NCBI GenBank assembly: GCA_035631655.1
Contig: DASQIH010000069.1
Coordinates: 6,622-70,621, forward strand
DNA length: 64,000 nucleotides
Direction of reading: 5' to 3'
Source of the DNA: Gp1-AA122 sp035631655
GTDB taxonomy: Bacteria > Acidobacteriota > Terriglobia > Terriglobales > Acidobacteriaceae
Shown one piece after another: positions 44,322 to 53,213 of the stretch; position 1 is the first letter of the stretch, and each line of letters opens with the position of its first letter. A program made the translations under genes and the position numbers. Under the pieces are notes generated by a model that saw only the letters and a program-made list of their open reading frames with translations, searched no databases and was not told where the DNA came from.

Positions 44322-46655
44322 ATGAAGACGCTTGTAAATCTCGCAGTACTCGTGGGCTGCCTATGCGCTGTCAGTGCCTACACCGCAGGGCTGAGCACCG
44401 CCCAAGTTCAGAATTTAACTGTGACTAATGGCAAGGACGAAGTGCGGGTGGAGGTCACGGTTAATTCGCCGGTGACTCCTCGCGTTGTGGTGGCGAGCCA
44501 GCCGAGCCGACTGCTGCTCCAACTGCCTGACACGGTGCCGGGGATCAAGGATCAGCTCATAAATGTCAGTAAGAATGGTGTTCAGTCCGTTCGCATGGCG
44601 GCGGCCAACTCTGACGCCTCCTCGACCACAATTATTGTCGCTCTGGATGAAGAACACCCTTATGGCCTGAAGACCGAAGGCAACAAAATTATTCTGACTG
44701 TGCTGCCTCCGCCTAGTGCAGGGCGCGCGGCCAAGCGAAAAGGCGGCGCGGTTCCCGGCGCCATCGAGTCAGTATTCGGAAGGATACATAGGCGACGACG
44801 CGAACCTGTTCAAGAATCGTCCGCAACGCCGGCTCCTGAACCTCAGAGTCCGCCGCATGCTCTGCCGCCGCTCGACTTTCCAGTGGATCGGTCGGCGACC
44901 ACTTCCGCGGTTAGCAGCCCTGCGTCGCCAGCCAACAGCAGTGTGGCCACTGCCGCTTCATCACAGCCAGCCACTACCGCCGAGTCGAACTCGACGATTG
45001 CGGCTCCGGTGATAAACCAGCCCAACGTCGGCGTTCGGATTGCGTTCCAGGTGAAGTATGTCGCCGATGGAGTCGTTTACCTGGACGGCGGACGTAACGA
45101 TGGCCTCGCCGAAGGCATGAAGCTGATCGTCCACGATGGCGACGCGCCCACGGTCCTGAACGCTGCCAATTACCAGCAAGGCCAGGCAATTGCTGAACTC
45201 CAGATCGCCTCCGTCGCTTTGGCGTCCGCCGTAGCCGAGATTCACAACCTCACGCAAGACTTAAAAGTAGGTGAGTGGGCGTATCTGTCACACGAGGACA
45301 CCGATGCCCTGGTCGCGCAGCGCTCTCTGAGCGCTACCCGCAAATATCCGGCAGTGATCAGCTTCAGTGAAGGCGATCCGCTCGAGGAAGAGATTCGCGC
45401 TGAGGTCCCGCGTCCCCCACTGCCGGAGATCAACCGCGCCCGTGCCCAAATCGGCTTTGATTACTCCGGCATCGTGAACCATGGCCTGGCGGGGGGTCAC
45501 AGCTCGAGCACTGGCCTGATGATTCGCACCGACATCACCCGCCTGAACGGCACCTACTGGAATCTCTCGGGATACTGGCGTGGCCGGTTCACTGGCTACT
45601 CCTCCACTGGCCAGCCCACGCTGCAGGACTTGATCAATCGCACCTACCACCTTGCTCTCACCTACGACAATCCCGATTCTCGCTGGGTCGCCGGTTTCGG
45701 CCGGCTCTATTTACCGTGGGCCAGCAGCCTGGACACAATTGATGGCGGCTATTTTGGACGGCGCGTCGGCAGGGTAGGGACCGCCGGCCTGTTTGCGGGC
45801 TCTACGCCTGATCCGACTTCCTGGAGTTTCAATCCGGATCGCCGCATCGGAGGAGCCTTCGTCAATTTTGAAGGCGGCAGCTATGACGATCTGCACTATA
45901 CCAGCACTTCCGGCGCGGGCATCAGCACGTTGAAGTGGAAAATTGATCGCCCGTTCATCTTTTTCGAAAATGGCGTCTTCTACAAGCGATACCTCTCCAT
46001 CTACCACTCGTTGCAGGCCGACAGCCCAGCCGGCAACCTGGCAGTCGCGGCTCCCGGTCCGGGCGTGAGCCGCAGCTTTTTGACCATCCGACTCCAGCCC
46101 CACGAACGTGTCGAATTCGATCTCAATCACACCTACTTCCGCGACATTCCCACCTTCGACCCGCAACTGATCGGTACTGGCCTGCTGGACAAATATTTGT
46201 TTCAGGGTTACAGCGGGGGCGTACGCGTACAGGTGGTCAAGAATATCTGGCTTTATACGACGCTGGGTCGCAGCAGCCGTACTGGGGACACGAAGTCGTC
46301 CTTAAATCAACTCTACGGAGTCACTCTCGGCCACCTGCCCTGGACCAGCATCCGCGCCGATGTGCACTACTCTCGCTTCAATAGTTCCTTCGGCAGCGGT
46401 TCTTATCAGTCCGTTTCCCTGTCACGCAACTTCCACGAGAACCTTCGCTGGGAAGTGCTTGCCGGACGCCAATCGTTTACTTCGCCGGCGGCAAGCAATG
46501 CCTCGCATTTCCTTAATGGCCTCTTCGAGGCCAACCTCGGGCGGAACTACTTTGTCCAGAGCGGGTACACCTGGAACCGTGGAGGATTGCAGTCGTACGA
46601 TCAGTGGTTGTTCACGTTCGGATACCGCTTCGACTCAAAGTCGAAGAGCAAGTGA
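44322..46655 (+). CDS. AMIN-domain outer-membrane beta-barrel protein
   Basis: 777 residues; ATG at 44322 after CGAAGGAAG. A signal peptide (about 1-27) is followed by an AMIN-like domain (about 30-125; VEVTVNSPVTPRVVVASQPSRLLLQLPDT), a Pro/Ala/Ser-rich linker (about 150-230) and a small beta domain. The last 400 residues consist of alternating beta strands (WNLSGYWRGRFTGYSS, WVAGFGRLYLPWASS, WLFTFGYRFDS) typical of outer-membrane barrels. The chain ends in a SKSKSK tail, not the usual terminal aromatic. AMIN domains bind peptidoglycan or the cell envelope. It pairs with the 16-haem cytochrome. Confidence 0.85.
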   Translation: MKTLVNLAVLVGCLCAVSAYTAGLSTAQVQNLTVTNGKDEVRVEVTVNSPVTPRVVVASQPSRLLLQLPDTVPGIKDQLINVSKNGVQSVRMAAANSDASSTTIIVALDEEHPYGLKTEGNKIILTVLPPPSAGRAAKRKGGAVPGAIESVFGRIHRRRREPVQESSATPAPEPQSPPHALPPLDFPVDRSATTSAVSSPASPANSSVATAASSQPATTAESNSTIAAPVINQPNVGVRIAFQVKYVADGVVYLDGGRNDGLAEGMKLIVHDGDAPTVLNAANYQQGQAIAELQIASVALASAVAEIHNLTQDLKVGEWAYLSHEDTDALVAQRSLSATRKYPAVISFSEGDPLEEEIRAEVPRPPLPEINRARAQIGFDYSGIVNHGLAGGHSSSTGLMIRTDITRLNGTYWNLSGYWRGRFTGYSSTGQPTLQDLINRTYHLALTYDNPDSRWVAGFGRLYLPWASSLDTIDGGYFGRRVGRVGTAGLFAGSTPDPTSWSFNPDRRIGGAFVNFEGGSYDDLHYTSTSGAGISTLKWKIDRPFIFFENGVFYKRYLSIYHSLQADSPAGNLAVAAPGPGVSRSFLTIRLQPHERVEFDLNHTYFRDIPTFDPQLIGTGLLDKYLFQGYSGGVRVQVVKNIWLYTTLGRSSRTGDTKSSLNQLYGVTLGHLPWTSIRADVHYSRFNSSFGSGSYQSVSLSRNFHENLRWEVLAGRQSFTSPAASNASHFLNGLFEANLGRNYFVQSGYTWNRGGLQSYDQWLFTFGYRFDSKSKSK

Positions 46656-46673
46656 CGTGAGCGACGCCCAATA

Positions 46674-46997
46674 CTAGTGTCCGCTGTAATAAGCGAAATT
46701 TGAACCATCATCTTCCCATCCCGCCATCTTTGCGCGTGCTTCGCTGAGCAAGCGGAAGTCGGCGTCGAACTCGGCCGCGACCACCAGCCCGTCTTGTCCG
46801 TCAATATAGCGCAGCACGTAACGCCCTGGTGACAGCTCCCTTGCATCAATCGGCTTGCTGTCGTCGAACTCGGCGCCGATCTGGGAAAGCACCTGGGCCA
46901 GTGTATAAGTCATACCCTGGATGATAAGAGTTTGAACGCCGCTCCCCAAGGGCCCAAAGCGGCCCTCGATCGCATCGCGACCTGGCGGTGTGTTCAT
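46674..46997 (-). CDS. small hypothetical protein, paralogue 1
   Basis: 107 residues, acidic. It shares a repeated pattern with the next gene: IEGRFGPLGSGVQTLIIQGMTYTLAQVL, then PIDARELSPGRYVLRYIDGQDGLVVAAEFDADF, LLSEARAKMAGW and a terminal YY. No known domain or membrane segment was recognised. It lies last in a leftward run with its paralogue, DUF4177 and a hydrolase. Confidence 0.75.
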   Translation of the reverse strand: MNTPPGRDAIEGRFGPLGSGVQTLIIQGMTYTLAQVLSQIGAEFDDSKPIDARELSPGRYVLRYIDGQDGLVVAAEFDADFRLLSEARAKMAGWEDDGSNFAYYSGH

Positions 46998-47023
46998 GGC
47001 TGTTGCCTTACCGGGATGAGTGG

Positions 47024-47383
47024 CTAGAAGTCATCGCCAGGTACCAGTGGACACCGGAATGGCGCGCTCCGGAACCACTGGTAGTAGGCGTCATCGCCCA
47101 CCCATTCCGCTATGTGAGCGCGACTTTCTGCGAGAAACACAAAATTGGAATCGAATTCGTGTGCAACAATGCGCTGATCCTGTCCATCGTAATAGCGGAC
47201 GCAAAAATGGTTTTCTGAGACCGCCTGGACATCGATCGGCCAGCTATCCTCCAGCGCCAGGTCCAGACGGGTGAGCACGGTCGAAAGATCGTATTCCGCG
47301 TCGCCGATGACTACGGCCTTCTGGCCGCTACCCAGCTTTCCGAAGCGGCTCTCGATCAATGCCCGTCCTCGCAACTCAGACAT
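47024..47383 (-). CDS. small hypothetical protein, paralogue 2
   Basis: 119 residues from the ATG at 47383 (GAGG upstream; a GTG at 47395 overlaps DUF4177). It is homologous along its length to the previous protein: IESRFGKLGSGQKAVVIGDAEYDLSTVL, SWPIDVQAVSENHFCVRYYDGQDQRIVAHEFDSNF, FLAESRAHIAEW. It adds a 20-residue C-terminal extension. A tandem duplication is likely. Function unknown. Confidence 0.75.
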   Translation of the reverse strand: MSELRGRALIESRFGKLGSGQKAVVIGDAEYDLSTVLTRLDLALEDSWPIDVQAVSENHFCVRYYDGQDQRIVAHEFDSNFVFLAESRAHIAEWVGDDAYYQWFRSAPFRCPLVPGDDF

Positions 47384-47391
47384 AACCCGCC

Positions 47392-47610
47392 TCACGCGCC
47401 CGCAGCTGCTTCATGGGGCCGCTTGAAGACCATGTGGATGCCGATGGTCCCGTAAGCAACGCCATCCTTGTTGGGCGCGATTAAAGGAACGGAGCTCACC
47501 AGTTCCCATCCATCCGCGCCAGCCTCGTTGATCCAGGAATCCAGCCCGCTGACCATCCCCTCGTTGCTCTCGCTGAACACGACCATCTTGTCGAAATATT
47601 CCCACTTCAT
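47392..47610 (-). CDS. DUF4177 family small protein
   Basis: 72 residues from the ATG at 47610 (AAGGAG upstream). The DUF4177 pattern is seen: MKWEYFDKMVVF at the start, INEAGADGWELVSSVPL in the middle and a final strand IHMVFKRP. These small alpha/beta proteins are of unknown function. It lies directly upstream of the paralogue pair, so the three may be co-transcribed. Confidence 0.85.
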   Translation of the reverse strand: MKWEYFDKMVVFSESNEGMVSGLDSWINEAGADGWELVSSVPLIAPNKDGVAYGTIGIHMVFKRPHEAAAGA

Positions 47611-47655
47611 CGCCCGCTCCTTCTCTCCGCCATTGTGCACCGAGGAGATGCACCC

Positions 47656-48402
47656 TCATGCAACTTGTGCCTTGGCCCAGCGTTCGGCAATCCAGCCTGC
47701 GGTCACCGACAGCACCTCATAATTGAACTTCAGCTCGCCGTGATTGAACCACCGCGGCAGGTACCGGATCAACCCATTGTCATGCTTTATGTCGGGCCGT
47801 ATATCCGTCGTGACATAGCGCAACTCGGATTTTGACAAGTCCTTCTTTAATCCCGCCGCCCCCTCGAGAATTGCCGGAATGTCGCGTTCGGCGTAGAGCA
47901 GTAAACAAGGAAGATCGTGGGCGCGGACCGGCCCGAGCGCATCCAGCAGTTCGACAACATATCCCGAATAGGGCTCGCGCACCGACGGGCTGGGGAAGTT
48001 CTCGAACATCCATTTACCCTGGGGTGAAATTTCGGCCACCACCGCCGGGGAGATGGCCACCATGCAGTCGGCCGAAGACATCAGCGCCAACCTTCCGCCT
48101 AGGCTGATGCCCACCGCGGCAACACGTCCAAAGCGGCGCATGTACCGCACCCCAGACTCGACTTCGTCTCGCATCACCGGACCGATGGCGGTGCGATTTT
48201 CGCCGTGCCCACAGAGATCGATGGAAATTCCGGCAATGCCGATGTCACCCAGGGTTGCCGCGATGCCCAGCATGTGTTCCTTGGTACTGCCATAAGGAGG
48301 GATCAGCACTGCACCGCCGCGGGCGGAATCTGGGCTAAAGAGAAATGCGGGAATGTTATGACCGTCAGTGGCAGTTAACGTCGCGATCCGCTCAAACCTC
48401 AT
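47656..48402 (-). CDS. alpha/beta hydrolase
   Basis: 248 residues from the ATG at 48402 (GGAGGA upstream; a TTG 48 bases earlier is possible). The alpha/beta hydrolase fold shows in AVLIPPYGSTKEHMLG, DLCGHGENR, the nucleophile elbow VGISLGGRLAL with Ser, and CLLLYAERDIPAIL with the acid; the late His is probably in NHGE. Substrate unknown; the dienelactone-hydrolase/BAAT branch is closest by eye. Confidence 0.85.
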   Translation of the reverse strand: MRFERIATLTATDGHNIPAFLFSPDSARGGAVLIPPYGSTKEHMLGIAATLGDIGIAGISIDLCGHGENRTAIGPVMRDEVESGVRYMRRFGRVAAVGISLGGRLALMSSADCMVAISPAVVAEISPQGKWMFENFPSPSVREPYSGYVVELLDALGPVRAHDLPCLLLYAERDIPAILEGAAGLKKDLSKSELRYVTTDIRPDIKHDNGLIRYLPRWFNHGELKFNYEVLSVTAGWIAERWAKAQVA

Positions 48403-48433
48403 AGAAACCAGTCCTCCAACTACTTTGCTTCGG

Positions 48434-48916
48434 TCAACTTCCAGCGACAACGTCGGACTTTTCTACAATCCCGGCCTGTTTCAACTTGGCTTCCAGTTCC
48501 GCCATGCGAGCCCGCAGGACTTTCTCGCGCTCCCACCGTGCGGTCACATCCTGAATGCTGGCCGCTGCTCCAAGAACCCGTCCGTCAGAATCCTTGAGCA
48601 GGGCGACGTTGAATTCGATGGAAATGCGCCGGCCATCCTTGGTCATTGCGGGTACAGCCAGCACGCTCTTGCCGTACTTGGTGACTCCGGTCTCCATGAC
48701 GTGGGAGTAGCCCTCCCAATGCCGCCCCCGGTGCTTTTCCGGAATGATCAGGTCCATGGATTGGCCGATGGCTTCTTCGGCCTTCCAGCCGAACATGGCC
48801 TCCGCACCAGCGTTCCACAGACGGACGATCCCTTCGCGATCGCCGAAAACAATGGCGGTCGAGAGTTGTTCCACAATATTTTCGCAAAGCCACCGGTGAC
48901 CGGGAATGCCACTCAT
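48434..48916 (-). CDS. single PAS-domain protein
   Basis: 160 residues. A PAS fold fills residues about 12-130: STAIVFGDREGIVRLWNAGA, EAMFGWKAEEAIGQSMDLIIP, then the PAC segment VLGAAASIQDVTARW. A short coiled coil follows (LRARMAELEAKLKQAG). There is no output domain, so it may act as a small signalling adaptor. It is codirectional with the hydrolase 31 bases downstream. Confidence 0.9.
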   Translation of the reverse strand: MSGIPGHRWLCENIVEQLSTAIVFGDREGIVRLWNAGAEAMFGWKAEEAIGQSMDLIIPEKHRGRHWEGYSHVMETGVTKYGKSVLAVPAMTKDGRRISIEFNVALLKDSDGRVLGAAASIQDVTARWEREKVLRARMAELEAKLKQAGIVEKSDVVAGS

Positions 48917-49131
48917 CGAGAACTCCAGGAATGCAGACCCATACAGTTTTACGCCGATTGCCGGAAATGGAGCAAGGAAAGTTGGGGAAAGGGGGACGGC
49001 GTGGGGAGGGCGGCAGGTCAGAACTGAACCCGGCAGGACTCATCTCTCCCCAGACTTCAACCGTCCACCGGTCGGCGCGGAGGCGCCCCGAGCCATCTTC
49101 GACCCGGAGCGCATCCGAAACCCTAGCCCGT

Positions 49132-50778
49132 TCAGGTCCGCATTGCAGCCGCGGGCTGAGCCGCGGGTTCTCTCTGCTTCAACACCCGGCGCAGCAGCTT
49201 ACCCGTCGGCGTGCGGGGGAGTTCGCTTACAATCACGACTTCCCGGGGCAGCTTGTAGGTAGCAATCTTGCCCTTGCAGAACGCGATCAACTCATCGCCC
49301 GTGGCAGTCTGCCCAGCCTTCAGCACCACGAAGGCTTTGGCGATTTGCCCGCGCACATCGTCGTGCACTCCGATGACACCGACTTCGGCAACAGCAGGGT
49401 GAGTGGCCAGAGTGACTTCGATCTCTTCCGGTCCAATGCGGTAACCCGAGCTCTTGATGATGTCATCTTCCCGCGAGACGAACCAGAAATAGCCATCCGA
49501 ATCTACCGACACGTAATCACCGGCCCGGTTCCAGCCATCGGGGGTGATGGCATGGCGCTGCTTGTCGGGATCCCGCCAGTAGATGGTGCCAGTTGGCCCG
49601 CAAGCCACGAAGTGGCCGATGTTACCCGGCTTGGCTTCCTTTCCTTCTTCGTCGATAACCTTCAACTCGTAGCCAGGCACGGCTTGGCCGAAGGAGCCGG
49701 CCTTCGCCTTGCGGCTGACTACGTTGGAGGCGAATACGTACATCATCTCGGTCGTGCCCAGGCCCTCGAAGATCTCCAGCCCAAACTTCTCCTTCCAAGC
49801 GTGATAGGTCGGAGCGGTCAGGCTTTCTCCTCCACCGGTGCAGACTCGCAGGGAGCTGAGGTTGAATTTTTTCTCAGCTTCGGGGACCTGCAACATCTTA
49901 CGGTAGGCGGTCGGAGCGAGAGTCAGGATCGAGATGTGATGTTTTTGAATCGTGTCGAACATCTTCTCCGGTTCGAATTTGGCGATCAACGAAGCTGCCG
50001 CACCAAACCGGAAGGGAATCGTTGCGTAGCTGGAGTAGCCCGCCCCGAAGGCCAAGGGAGCAGAGCCGCCGATGACATCATTTTCCGCGACTTTCCAGCC
50101 GTACTTGCCGAAGCTGTCAGGCACGACAAGCAGTTCCTCCACGAAGTGAACCGTGCCCTTCGGCCGGCCCGTGGTGCCCGATGTGTAGAGGAGCAGGCCT
50201 ACGTCTTCGCGCTTGCGGAGCACCGGATCGATGGTCGGTTCGCCGGATTGCAACAACTCGCCGTAGGGAAGGAAGCCTTTGGCTTTCACTTCGGCGGCAT
50301 CACCTCCGACGACGATGATGTGTTTAACGGTTTGCAAGTTCTCGCGCGCGGCCTCGACTTCGCCCAATAGGGCACTGCTGACGATGATGGCGACCGCTTC
50401 TGCATCATTGGCGACATGCGCGATTTCGGTGCGGGAGAACAAGGGGGAGGTGGGGGTGCAAACCGCTCCCAGCTTGAGGATGGCGAAGTTCGCCACCAGT
50501 GCCGGTGGGATGTTCGGAGTACGAAGAATGACGCGGTCCCCTTCCTCCACGCCCAAATCGCGCAGCGCGTTGGCGAACTTGTTGGCTTGAGTTAGAAGTT
50601 GGTTGTAACTGAAACGCTGGTCTTCGAAGAGCACGGCCGTGCGCTCGCCCCGTCCGGCCGCGACCGCTTTGCCGAGCAGTTCTTCCGTGGGGTTGAACCG
50701 CTCAGCATAGGTCGCGAATTCGGGCAGGGTGTAGAGACGCTTCGGCCACAGCTCGCGTGGAGGCAGATACTCGGCCAT
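49132..50778 (-). CDS. AMP-forming acyl-CoA ligase (benzoate/2-aminobenzoate-CoA ligase-like)
   Basis: 548 residues. The P-loop LLLYTSGTTGRPKGTVHF, A5 segment FEGLGTTEMMYVF, A7/A8 motifs GWNRAGDYVSVDSDGYF and REDDIIKSSGYRIGPEEIE, and catalytic Lys in PRTPTGKLLRRV are complete. The enzyme forms an acyl-CoA from a carboxylic acid, ATP and CoA; an aromatic acid is suggested by overall similarity but not proven. It is last in a leftward operon with two class III CoA-transferases. Confidence 0.93.
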   Translation of the reverse strand: MAEYLPPRELWPKRLYTLPEFATYAERFNPTEELLGKAVAAGRGERTAVLFEDQRFSYNQLLTQANKFANALRDLGVEEGDRVILRTPNIPPALVANFAILKLGAVCTPTSPLFSRTEIAHVANDAEAVAIIVSSALLGEVEAARENLQTVKHIIVVGGDAAEVKAKGFLPYGELLQSGEPTIDPVLRKREDVGLLLYTSGTTGRPKGTVHFVEELLVVPDSFGKYGWKVAENDVIGGSAPLAFGAGYSSYATIPFRFGAAASLIAKFEPEKMFDTIQKHHISILTLAPTAYRKMLQVPEAEKKFNLSSLRVCTGGGESLTAPTYHAWKEKFGLEIFEGLGTTEMMYVFASNVVSRKAKAGSFGQAVPGYELKVIDEEGKEAKPGNIGHFVACGPTGTIYWRDPDKQRHAITPDGWNRAGDYVSVDSDGYFWFVSREDDIIKSSGYRIGPEEIEVTLATHPAVAEVGVIGVHDDVRGQIAKAFVVLKAGQTATGDELIAFCKGKIATYKLPREVVIVSELPRTPTGKLLRRVLKQREPAAQPAAAMRT

Positions 50779-50790
50779 TTCGGATTCTCC

Positions 50791-51429
50791 TTATCCCACT
50801 GCCTGGGCTATCGGACGCGCCGGCGTCGCAGCCATGAGATCCTGCAGTGCCTGTTCCACGCGGATCGTGCCGCGCTGGGCATCGTTGCGCGGGAAGGCCA
50901 GCACGGGATAACGATCGCCTTCAAAAATCAGCAGCGCGGGAACGGTGGTTCCAAAGTCCTCCGCCAGCGCGCCTTTGAAGCCGAAGACCGGCCGCACGCT
51001 CGCATCCGGGCCGCTGACCGATTTGTGATAGATCGGGAAGCGATCTTTGATATCGGCTACGTCGATGGCTTTGCAGTCCACGCCCGACGCCTGCAGTTCC
51101 TTTATGAGCTCCAGAGCTTTCCGGATATCGCAGGGGAACGTCTCGCCCGGCTTCTGCTTGGAGCTGTAATAAAACTCCACGTGTTTCTTGGCGGGAGCCG
51201 CGGTGCTTGCGGCCGCAGCGACGGCGGTCACCGGCAAGGGTGGAACATAGGTTTGGCCGCTGGCCTCGAAGACTTCACACTCGGTCCAGCCTTGCAGCGT
51301 AATCGACAACGTGAAGGGCCACTCCCGCTTGGTGCACTTGCCGAGATAGGCCTTCTGGATGTTGGGATCCAACGCCGCACGCAAATGCTTGCAACGAACG
51401 CATAAGGATTCAGTGTTGTAATGAGCCAT
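50791..51429 (-). CDS. Cys-rich protein of the CoA-transferase operon
   Basis: 212 residues from the second of two adjacent ATG codons (GGAGG five bases upstream). Residues 10-55 hold four cysteines (CVRCKHL, GKCTKREW, CEVFEAS) that could bind a metal. After an Ala-rich linker (about 70-85), a thioredoxin-like alpha/beta region follows (HVEFYYSSKQ, ALELIKELQASGVDCKAIDV, PALLIFEGDRYPVLAFP) without a CxxC active site. Family unknown to me. It is spaced 12-17 bases from both neighbours. Confidence 0.75.
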   Translation of the reverse strand: MAHYNTESLCVRCKHLRAALDPNIQKAYLGKCTKREWPFTLSITLQGWTECEVFEASGQTYVPPLPVTAVAAAASTAAPAKKHVEFYYSSKQKPGETFPCDIRKALELIKELQASGVDCKAIDVADIKDRFPIYHKSVSGPDASVRPVFGFKGALAEDFGTTVPALLIFEGDRYPVLAFPRNDAQRGTIRVEQALQDLMAATPARPIAQAVG

Positions 51430-51446
51430 CATTGCCTCCAGTTCCC

Positions 51447-51824
51447 TTAATGAGCTCCGGCCACCATGAATTTCGGTTTACTCCCGACAAGGTCTTCCTT
51501 CTTCAGCGGGTGGCCACTGATCACCTTGCCGCGTATATTGCGTTGCATCGGAATGGGCTTGCAGACCGCGTCCTTGCGGGCGCGCGGCGCCGAACGAGTC
51601 AGCCCCGGACCGAAGATGGCCGAGTAGTCCTGCTTCTCCGCGAATCCGGGTAGCAGGTCCGCGTTGCCGCTGGCCGGATCGGGTCCAGCTACGCACGCGC
51701 CGTTGGAGGTCTCAATGCACCAGATGCCGTTGCACCCGGCGCACTTCGTCGTGCCTTTGAAATTCCAGAAAGGATACGGATCGAGAAAATTCTTGGTCTT
51801 GCACTTCGGACATGTGAGCAGCAT
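51447..51824 (-). CDS. zinc-ribbon protein of the CoA-transferase operon
   Basis: 125 residues. The N-terminal ribbon has CPKCKTKNFLDP and CAGCNGIWC, then a Pro/Gly-rich body and a basic C-terminus (RARKDAVCKPIPMQRNIRGK). Small zinc-ribbon proteins accompany some acyl-CoA enzymes (for example BbsA in the benzylsuccinate pathway), where they are needed for a partner enzyme. Whether that applies here is inference. Tightly spaced to both neighbours. Confidence 0.8.
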   Translation of the reverse strand: MLLTCPKCKTKNFLDPYPFWNFKGTTKCAGCNGIWCIETSNGACVAGPDPASGNADLLPGFAEKQDYSAIFGPGLTRSAPRARKDAVCKPIPMQRNIRGKVISGHPLKKEDLVGSKPKFMVAGAH

Positions 51825-51836
51825 AGGTGATCTCCG

Positions 51837-53198
51837 TTAAATGCACTCTTGGTCTTCGAGCCGCTTGATATCGTCGGACGACAATCCGGCCAACTCGCCC
51901 AGGATTCGTTCGTTGTCCGCGCCCACCGGCTTCAACGCCCACTTCAAACGCGGCGGTGTTGCCGACATCTTGTAGGCCGGCCCCTGGTGCAACAGCTCAC
52001 CGTAGGTCGGATCATCCAGCCAGCGCACCGCTCCGCGCTCGTTCCAGTGCGGATGGTTGGCAACCTCTTTCGAGTTCCACACCGGCTGATTGATGATGTT
52101 GTTGGCATCCATGACCGCGGCTACTTGCTCCTTGGTCTTGTCCGCTGCCCACTTCTCCAGAGCGGCGTAAATCTCGATCTGGCTGTTGGGCTTAATGCGG
52201 ATGTCCGCCTTGGCATACTTGGTGGCCAGGGTGGTATTGCCAATCACCTTGCACAGCCGGGCAAAGTCTGTGTCCTCGCTAGCACTGACCAGGATGTAGC
52301 CTTCTTCCTGTTCCTGGGGATTGTCGGAGTCGGGGTACGAAGACTTGCCGCACTTGATGATGCCATGCACGCAGAGTTGCGTATCCCAGTTGCCCCAGCG
52401 TTCGCGAGTGACGCCGAGCTTGCCGTAGAGGGGGAGGGCATACTCGAGTTGCCGGGTGACGCCGTGCACCTGCGAGTACTCGATGAACGTGCCCTGGCCG
52501 GAAACGTGATCCCGCCAGTAGAGCGCCGCCAGGATCTGCGTGGCGCCCATCATGCCGCCCCAGTAGTCGGCCAGCCAGATGGTGTGCTTCGCCGGAGCAC
52601 CGCCCAGGAATTCCTGTTTGCCGGTCATGCCGAAGTTGCCGCCTTGCGACTGTCCCAGAATGTCGTAGGAAGCGCGCACGCGTCCCGGACCCCAGCCGCC
52701 GAATCCACCTAACCAGCAGTAGATCAGCTTGGGGTTGATCTCCTTCAGCTGGCGATATCCGATACCCCAGCGATCGAAAGTTCCGGGCCGGTAGTTCTCG
52801 ACGAAAACGTCCGACTTCGCCGCGAGCTTTTTTACCAGCGCCTGTCCTTCCGGACGATGGAAGTCGATGGAGATGAAGTACTCGTTCGGATTCGCGCCTA
52901 GGAAGCCGAGTCCGGTACCGCGCTCCGGCACCCATTTCGAAAGTGGATACAGGAACGGCTCGTTGAACGGCGTGGTGTGCCGCATGGCCTCGCCGCGCCG
53001 CGGCGCCTCGATCTTGATGACCTCGGCGCCCAGCTCTGCCATATAGGAAGCGCAGGAGGGACCCAAGATGTACTGCGTGCACGACAGCACGCGGTATCCC
53101 TTCAGCACTTCGGGTTTGCCGAATTCCTTCTTGGGGTCGAAGGTCTGTCGGCAATACTCCTCAAACGACTGTGCCTTATTAATGGGTTGCGTTGCCAT
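51837..53198 (-). CDS. class III CoA-transferase (CaiB/BaiF/Frc family) B
   Basis: 453 residues; ATG with AGGAGG seven bases upstream. Family III motifs: YMAELGAEVIKIEAPRRGE, FVENYRPGTFDRWGIGYRQL, CWLGGFGGWGPGRVR and the catalytic Asp in SYDILGQSQGG. The C-terminal lid (NDERILGELAGLSSDDIKRL) is present. It moves CoA between carboxylic acids through an aspartyl intermediate. A second, paralogous gene lies 16 bases upstream; pairs like BbsEF form heteromeric transferases, so a two-subunit enzyme is likely. Confidence 0.92.
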   Translation of the reverse strand: MATQPINKAQSFEEYCRQTFDPKKEFGKPEVLKGYRVLSCTQYILGPSCASYMAELGAEVIKIEAPRRGEAMRHTTPFNEPFLYPLSKWVPERGTGLGFLGANPNEYFISIDFHRPEGQALVKKLAAKSDVFVENYRPGTFDRWGIGYRQLKEINPKLIYCWLGGFGGWGPGRVRASYDILGQSQGGNFGMTGKQEFLGGAPAKHTIWLADYWGGMMGATQILAALYWRDHVSGQGTFIEYSQVHGVTRQLEYALPLYGKLGVTRERWGNWDTQLCVHGIIKCGKSSYPDSDNPQEQEEGYILVSASEDTDFARLCKVIGNTTLATKYAKADIRIKPNSQIEIYAALEKWAADKTKEQVAAVMDANNIINQPVWNSKEVANHPHWNERGAVRWLDDPTYGELLHQGPAYKMSATPPRLKWALKPVGADNERILGELAGLSSDDIKRLEDQECI

Positions 53199-53213
53199 CT
53201 AATTCCTCCTGCG

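Noticed and set aside
48931..50370. 479-residue frame on the + strand opposite the acyl-CoA ligase
   Set aside because: It is the antisense shadow of a gene with complete ligase motifs; the product has no domain and no ribosome site.
51849..53154. long frames (287 residues on +, 291 on -) overlapping CoA-transferase B
   Set aside because: Alternate-frame shadows in GC-rich sequence; the real gene has family motifs and a strong ribosome site.
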